Source: Meghimatium bilineatum
Lineage: Eukaryota; Mollusca; Gastropoda; Stylommatophora; Philomycidae
Direction: 5' to 3'
Length of the DNA: 64,000 bases
Assembly: GCA_034231615.1 (NCBI GenBank)
Contig: CM067315.1
Location: 32,267,691-32,331,690 of the forward strand
Positions 57,312-64,000 of the stretch are shown one piece after another (within the stretch, counting starts at the first letter, position 1; each line of letters starts with the position of its first letter). Both the position numbers and the translations under genes were made by a program. Below the pieces are notes generated by a model that ran no database searches, was not told the DNA's origin, and worked only from the letters and a program-made list of their open reading frames with translations.

Positions 57312-59310
57312 CAAACGTCGTAAATATACCACCACATGCTATTACTAGTTGCCACAACGTGTTCGTGAGCAACAGATAGAAATACATTTCTAGCATCTTC
57401 TGTTTACTTGAGAGAAGATAAGAAGGAAATACTGAAGATATAAAATGGATGGAGAAACGGCTGTGGATAATTTTTTTGGTTAAAAAAAAGAGAGGTAATT
57501 CAACAGAAGGTCATTTCTTCGTCTTCCTGCGTAATTCCTTATTTTCGATAGTACTTGGTAGAACACACAGTTGATAAGCTTTATATTGAAGCCATACCTA
57601 TCCGAATTGATGGTATGTGTATGAAAACATACAGATAACAGTATACATTCCAGTTTCAACGATTCAACCTTGAGGTCTTTTTCAAGAAACTACAAGGCAA
57701 ACAGTGCGCATGCATTAAAAAAACAGTAACAATAAAAGAACTCCCACAAAAGAATTAGGTGACAGATATTGATCAGCAGAGATAACTAAGGAAAATGTCT
57801 ATTCATTTCATTGTCAAACTCATTGACCTTGTTTTTTGCATTAAGTGTTATTATACAGTTTAAGAGCAGTCTTACTGACTATCCATCTTCATTCTGGAGA
57901 GATTTATGGTGTCTTATATATATATATATTACACACAGGTGTATCTGTCCTATGTCAAGAACATTCAGAATTGTGAAAGTAACACGAAGACAGGTGGTGA
58001 TAATCGTTTGTTATCATTATGGATATATTGTAAGGTCGAATGACTAAAACCACGGTCTCCTATCCATGAGTTATCAAGGTGACACCACGGTTGGTTCACA
58101 ATATTTGACAATCGGAGGTACAATAAACATTTATTTATGTACACTTCGCGGTGAAAACAAGTAAAACGATCTTTATTTCCTCTATTACTATTCTGTTTCT
58201 TCTTTCTATTGTTATCCATGCTGCTGTATTGATCCCCAGGATTTAAACGCAACTAGCTCTTACTTCATATGTGCAAGTACGCATTCAGATGGATCTCTGG
58301 GTCTCACCAATGGCCCACTAGACAAACAACCCATGCAACAGAAAACCTTAGTAGATGAAATGCCGTTATACTGAGGGTCTCTTATGAATGCTGTGTAGCA
58401 TGTCATCTCTACAATTATAGACTCCCCTCTGAGTAGAAGGCTCCTTCAATAGGCAATGCACTAAGCTGAAAGCTGAAGTTTCCTGGGTATGAAAAAAGCT
58501 CAGAAAAACCAACCCAATATATATAGGAAGTAAGAACTAATTTCTCGAAATTCCTGGGGTTCTCAAATAAATAAGCAACCATATGTACAAGTAAGAGGTT
58601 CTTTCTAGAGCTATACTTCATACCCCGACGTGCCAGATGTGTTGGGTCATTGCTGCAAATAAATCGACGACACCATTAATTTCCGTTTCCCTAACTACGT
58701 TCTGCTGGAAATCGTATAATGTTATCCTGCTATAAGAGAGAACGGTGGGAGTTTGAGAGCGAACAAAAACAATACCTTGAAAATTAACTCTCTGTGGAGT
58801 TCACTGCTTTAAGAGGCATTCTCTTACCCGGGGGAGGTAAATCTTAATGGTTTTGTGATATTTATACCTAACTTCAACGAGTAGAGTTCGAGTCATGAGT
58901 TCTAGCTTCCCTGCCTAGCAGCTGTTCCTGCTAGTGTTGTCTATAGTAGTACAACCCTGGGCGATGTCTACTAAGATCGGTGCCGATGCCAGCTATGCCT
59001 TCCCCGCTATCCAAGACTCTTTATTAATCCAGGTATGACGTGTTTGTCCAATTTTGGACTCAGCCAGGGAAAAGTCATGTCCTGCATAGATTTACCTTTC
59101 ACAACACCTCATGTGTCACCTGTTCTGTTTGTAGCTAGGATACCACGGCACTTGCAGCTAATACCAAAGTCAGTGATGGGGATTATCTGGTTCCCTTGTG
59201 GGATATGCAATAAAGAGTTTTTCAAATATTAAACTACAAAAGACATGTCTATGTTCATATGAAATTCTGTGCAGCTTCCACAACATGGAAAATCTTACTA
59301 TATTGTTATA
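57312..59310. other. Interval without gene
   Basis: A GAAAC-type motif on the minus strand at 57652-57690 (weakest of six) and a SINE C copy at about 58668-58770. Otherwise nothing recognised. Confidence 0.5.
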
Positions 59311-59573
59311 TCATCGCCCGTGTGTTGCTGGGGCCAGAAAGAGGAGCAAAGAATGGGCAACATTGTTTACCTTCCACGCATGTCGTATAAGGCGACTAAG
59401 GAGGTTATGGGATGGAGTTGGCTGTCCCATTACATATACGGTCAGTGACCCAAAGCCATGCTGAATCGGATGTATCAACCATGTAAACCATGGCACAACA
59501 CATTCCGTTCTCCGGAATACATCCTACTAATCTGCAGGAGTTTGAGAACGAACGCAGAAGAAGAAGAAGAGGC
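59311..59573 (+). mobile_element. SINE family A copy
   Basis: Near-consensus from cgtgtgttgctggggccaga to the (GAA)n tail; a short internal deletion after catgctga. Confidence 0.87.
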
Positions 59574-59921
59574 TATATCATCTTCTGAGAGTTTATACTG
59601 TATAATGGTTGACCTATAGAATGTATAGAAGGAATGCCAGGCTCAAGATCATTGGGGAAATATTAAACAACCTGTGGCATGCAGATGATACTGTCCTATT
59701 AGCAGAAAGTGAACAGAAACTACACAAGCTTAATAGATCAAATCAAAAACTCAAGTGAAAGAATATGGACCAGATATAAAATTCCCCCCAAAAAATTTGA
59801 TAATCAGTAAAATCGCAGAATAACAGGCGCTAAACATAAAAATACATGAAGAGATACTACATTAAGTAGAACCCATTACATTAACTAACCCTAACCCTAA
59901 CCCATATCTCGGACACATAAT

Positions 59922-60465
59922 TATTGTTTGTTTGTTTGTTTGTTGGTGGATTTGTCTGTTTAGAGTCAGACACGCTCTTTTCAACCGTGGAATGGTTTTC
60001 CTTTGGTTATATCGGGGCGTATATCATGGCCCAATGTCCTGGGTTGCCCTGTTAGGGACTGGTGATTTGACCATCGGTCTCGTCTGCGTGACCTTATAAG
60101 GACAAAAAATATTGGGGGATTGGGATGTAGTCCTAAGAAGGACTTGTTTGTTTGTTGTACTTGGTGACACATAATGTTTGTTTGTTGTACTTGGTGACAC
60201 ATAATGTTTGTTTGTTGTACTTGGTGACACATAATGTTTGTTTGTTGTACTTGGTGACACATAATGTTTGTTTGTTGTACTTGGTGACACATAATGTTTG
60301 TTTGTTGTACTTGGTGACACATAATGTTTGTTTGTTGTACTTGGTGACACATAATGTTTGTTTGTTGTACTTGGTGACACATAATGTTTGTTTGTTGTAC
60401 TTGGTGACACATAATGTTTGTTTGTTGTACTTGGTGACACATAATGTTTGTTTGTTGTACTTGGT
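59922..60465. mobile_element. Inserted element flanked by gacacataat
   Basis: The target-site duplication gacacataat lies at 59912-59921 and at 60466-60475. The unique part (59922-60145) has (TTTG)n at its left and gtttgttgtacttggt at its right end. No coding capacity was recognised, so it is SINE-like. The right part has been amplified (see next entry). Confidence 0.75.
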
Positions 60466-60475
60466 GACACATAAT
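60146..60475. repeat. Minisatellite, 30-bp unit, 11 copies
   Basis: The unit is gtttgtttgttgtacttggt plus gacacataat: the element end plus the target-site duplication. From line to line the copies look identical. Open in several frames on both strands because of the 30-bp period. Confidence 0.98.
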
Positions 60476-61045
60476 GACAAATAATGGTTGATCTCTTAAG
60501 CAGAAGCGACAATGAGAATAGGAATGGCTAAAAGCACTTTCAATGACATGAGGAAAATATTGATAAAAAATATTGACAAATGACAAAGAAGCTAACAATT
60601 AGAATTATAAAATGCTACATCTTTTCTCTATTAATGAATGACTCGTAAACATGGACAATGAACAAAAAAATATAAGAGAGAAATGATGTCTTTGAGATGT
60701 GGAGATATATAAAAGAAAAAAAGAATTCTCGTTCTCTTCTTGGAAAGAGAAGAAAACGAACAAAGAGGTTCTAGCCAGACTTCATATGGGGAAAAAAAAC
60801 AATTAAAATAAACAAGATCAAACATAAAATGAATTTGGATATATTAAAATACACGAAACTTTGTTGAAGACCTTACTTGAGGGTAGAGTTAGGGGAGGCG
60901 AGCAAGAAATAGGCAGAGATACAAGTGAGAGAGAAGCATCACGAGATGGATAGGTTACATTCTGACAGAGTGCACCACCAAGGCAAGAGACAGAAGATGT
61001 TGGAGGTCCGTTGAGTCAACCTTCAATAAGGAGATGGCACTTAAT

Positions 61046-62559
61046 GCTTGATAAATGATTGGTCTGATGTGCCAAAATTGAGACTGCACTCTGTAATGAA
61101 CTCATGAATGTTCGCATGTTCTCAGAACAGCCTAAGAATTTCCCATCAGTCACTATATTGGGTGCCACCTGGAGTAAGAAGACGAGGGAGACCTAGAGAA
61201 ACTAGAGACCTAGAGTTATGTGACACTGTAAACAATATAAGACCTATTGGTTATCGGTAAAGGAGAAAATAACCTTCTAAATACACAAGTAAATTCAAGT
61301 AGGAAGCATGAGGATAAATGAAAATAATTCTTACAGCTGAGGGGAATTGAATAAGGTGCATTCTAGCAGCACCGAATCGCTTTGCAACACAAGTAAACAG
61401 CTTTCATACTTGACCAACCACATCCTCCAAAAAAGATGTGGTCTCGTCAAGACTTTCAGCCTGTGTATTCAAGTCACTGAGAACAGACCAGTCGAAACAA
61501 GGACTATTACAACATCAACGAACATCCGGTAAAAGTACTTCTAAATATACACATTCTACTATTTCCGTGATTTTCATATAACATACTTGTGTTGACAGCT
61601 AATCGCAATCACGACAATATTCAAAGTCATTTTAGAAAGCTGCTTTTCCCATTACTCAATGTCTTGTAAAATCGACAGTCACGGTTTTTTAAGAGCTTCC
61701 TTTCATATTGAAAACATTAACTCTCGGATGTAGCAATCAATGCCTTGAGAGAAGGAGTCTCCTACTCAAAGACGTTGTTTCAACTGTTCTATTTATTCAC
61801 CTACACACAAAAAATCAAGCAGAAATTCAAGTCACGTAATCCAAAAATTTCTTGCTTTCTTCTCCAACTAAAAAAAAATGTCACAGTAATGAAAGAAAAA
61901 TGCCTGACTACCAGCCTATATAAGACGTATTGGCCAATTGGAAAACGCGCCTTTTAAATTAGTTTTTTTAATAAATCCTTTATTATTATTGGCTGCAACA
62001 CAATGTGTGATCGTAGTGACCAATGAAATCACGGGAATGTTCCAAATGAATTATTAACAAGTTTTGTTTTCAAATTAGCCAATACCTATAGTATTGTCGA
62101 CGGTTGCGGGGGAAAAAAACAGTACATCATAAGGGTGGCTTAGATCTGTGGTTTTCAACTTATGTTGTGTGGTCCTCCCGTGGGTCGCATAATTTTTAGT
62201 GTTTCCAATGAAATGGAATTGAGGGAAGTCTAGAGAAGGGACAGAAAAAAAAACAATTTCAAATTATCAGGACAAAATTTCATAAGATATATTTACAAAT
62301 TATGCAAAATTGCGCAAAGAATATATAGACACTCAAAAAAAATCGAATTGCCACCCACCTGATCACAATGGAAACAGATCGCATTCCATCGATAACCTTC
62401 AATCTGGAATCTATTAGGACTATTGTCAGCTACAAAATAGATCAAACAGGAGTTTGAGAATTAAAAAGAAAAATTATTTGTACTTCAGGATCAGCATGTT
62501 AACTTCTACCCTGTCAAGGAAGCGGCACGCCGCCTGCCAAGAGCACTTCTCACAGCACG
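61046..62559. other. Interval without gene
   Basis: A possible LINE scrap at 61150-61215 (RRRGRPRETR), unassigned open frames of 60-70 codons, and a SINE C scrap at about 62390-62470. Confidence 0.45.
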
Positions 62560-62705
62560 TAACTCTGTAGCTTCAATCGATAATTCCACGACATCTGGAA
62601 AAAAATGCGCTTAAAGACAAGACTTCATGACCAATGTTCGAACTCTCACCCTCTTTAAACATAAATTAAACTGCTTAATCACCCTGCCATGAATATCCCG
62701 GATGA
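62560..62705 (-). mobile_element. tRNA-derived SINE head, family T1, second copy
   Basis: The minus strand has gcagggtgattaagcagttt and gagagttcgaacattggtca, as in the 4360 copy. Confidence 0.55.
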
Positions 62706-63190
62706 ATAAGTAATAAATCACATTGTTCACGCACCACCGATGCTCATTCTCTTGAGCGACTTTCAATTATGGTCCAATCGGACAATACCAAATATGTGAT
62801 AAGGCTACAATTGTTTACCAGCGCAACACTAATGACGCCACACACAACGGCCAACTGGTATACTTTAGCCTTTTGTAATAAATCCCCGGGAGGTCTATAG
62901 TAATATGTAATCGATATTCAATTTTTCCTTATTCCTTTTTGTTTTATGTCTTGTAATAGATGTTTCTACTAGGAAATATTGATATTCGATATTGTAAGGA
63001 ATATGTCAAAATCGATACTGTGAGTTATAAATAGAACAGCTAAAGTTTACATTTAAATAATTGTTTATTGTGTAAATGTTTGATTGATACTGCTCTTGTC
63101 CACGCCTGGAAGGGCAAAAGGTCTCACTAATGATTCATCAGACCAAGGATTATATAACTAAACCTCTCGTAGATGACGTGCATTTATAGT
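62706..63190. other. Interval without gene
   Basis: Nothing recognised. Confidence 0.5.
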
Positions 63191-63415
63191 GAGACTATGG
63201 AAACTCTACAACACCTTCAATCAATGTCTATCTAGATCTTTCTAACGTGAAGATCTGGAAACTCTACGACACCTTCAATCAATGTCTATCTAGATCTTCC
63301 TAACGTGAAGATCTGGAAACTCTACGACACCTTCAATCAATGTCTATCTAGATCTTCCTAACGTGAAGATCTGGAAACTCTACGACACCTTCAATCAATG
63401 TCTATCTAGATCTTC
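63191..63415. repeat. Minisatellite, 58-bp unit, about 4 copies
   Basis: The unit is ggaaactctacgacaccttc, aatcaatgtctatctagatc, ttcctaacgtgaagatct. A further copy lies at 63726-63783, beyond the LINE tail. Confidence 0.95.
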
Positions 63416-63715
63416 ACGTTAAAATAGATCTACATGGCGTTCTAAAATAAAAAAGAGCGCATCATCTTGTGAAAAGAAGAGAAATGCAGCAGCTCAACAG
63501 CGGAGAGCAGCTAGAAAGTCACGGATAGACCAAGATCCGTCTACAGTCGTTATTCCATGTCCAAACTGTCCAAGGACATTTACAGCTCGAATAGGGCTCA
63601 TTAGTCATCTAAGAACTCATAATCAAGGACATAACTAAAATTGAATTTTCAAAAGTGGATGTAACAAATGGTCATCATCATCTTGTGATGGACGAACAAC
63701 ATCTAGATCTTCCTA
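63416..63715 (+). pseudogene. LINE ORF2 C-terminus with C2H2 zinc finger
   Basis: Reads RSTWRSKIKKSASSCEKKRN, a basic AAAQQRRAARKSR stretch, then PCPNCPRTFTARIGLISHLR and TH, a C2H2 finger (Cys-x2-Cys...His-x3-His), and stops. This is the usual end of one group of metazoan non-LTR ORF2 proteins. The tail is open, but everything upstream is missing. It sits between copies of the 58-bp repeat; atctagatcttc flanks both sides. Confidence 0.85.
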
Positions 63716-64000
63716 GTGTAAAGCTATGGAAACTCTACAACACCTTCAATCAATGTCTATCTAGATCTTCCTAGCGTAAAGCTATTTACTTTATATACTG
63801 TGTTTAAATGAAAAAGGGGGCAGCCTGTTTTGTTGTTGTCTTGTCATTATTAAACACAATAGGGGATCTCTCTGGTTTATTGATTAAGGAAATCCATTTG
63901 TGCTCAAGAGTAAGTAAATTAAAGTAAGTCATAGCATTTATTAATGCCGTAGGGATGGGAGCTGTTAGCAATCTCACATTTCAAAGGGTCTGCAAATGAG

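Larger units (their letters stand above)
59600..61045 (+). pseudogene. RTE-like LINE ORF2 remnant, interrupted
   Basis: Before the break: NNLWHADDTVLLAESEQKL, the RT catalytic region with YADD changed to HADD. After the break: the thumb and post-thumb region (ggctaaaagcactttcaatg, then atgtctttgagatgtggaga) and the 3' end (accaccaaggcaagagacag). Broken by stops, by a short telomere-like insertion (59885-59903) and by a 544-bp insertion at 59922-60465. Confidence 0.85.

Noticed and set aside
59981-60598. 205-codon minus-strand frame with 10-residue repeats, plus overlapping frames
   Set aside because: Arises from the 30-bp array; open in several frames on both strands.

Overview
This is a eukaryotic (animal) window. 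It is AT-rich, carries no bacterial-style operons, has consensus GT..AG introns, and is packed with non-LTR retrotransposon debris, SINEs, MITEs and minisatellites. A lophotrochozoan invertebrate, probably a mollusc, is my inference from the repeat types. Nothing in the sequence proves the species.

One host gene can be reconstructed, on the + strand from about 666 to at least 41851. Fifteen exons, found by hand from splice sites, join in a single open frame of 2044 nt (about 681 codons). All 14 internal junctions are phase-compatible. In order they encode an Ig-like domain (exons 1-2), a cytokine-receptor homology module with the Cys-x10-Cys-x-Trp signature (exons 3-4) and a tryptophan-serine box WSGFWS (exons 5-6), three further fibronectin-III domains (exons 7-8, 9-10, 11-12), one transmembrane helix (exon 13), a basic juxtamembrane exon (14) and a Box1-like exon (15). 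This is the architecture of gp130/LIFR/G-CSFR-type class I cytokine receptors, with two exons per extracellular domain and phase-1 introns at domain borders. The signal peptide lies upstream of the window. Most of the cytoplasmic tail is not confidently seen; a weak further exon is proposed at 45822-45868.

Layout: 1-660 minisatellite; 666-3922 Ig exons; 3923-12935 a 9-kb intron holding a 5.1-kb array of about 197 copies of a 26-bp unit; 12936-20016 cytokine-receptor module exons separated by a 1.4-kb TAAC-rich tract and minisatellites; 21245-35044 FNIII exons among LINE, SINE and mariner fragments; 38172-41851 transmembrane, juxtamembrane and Box1 exons; 41852-64000 repeats with no other convincing gene.

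About a quarter of the window (hand estimate) is tandem repeat in some 30 separate arrays. Three introns of the receptor (after exons 1, 5 and 8) begin with arrays whose units contain the exon's own 5' splice site, so each true donor is followed by several decoy copies. Several transposon insertions are datable relative to each other by target-site duplications. In one, an element end plus its target-site duplication has become an 11-copy, 30-bp minisatellite inside a dead LINE.
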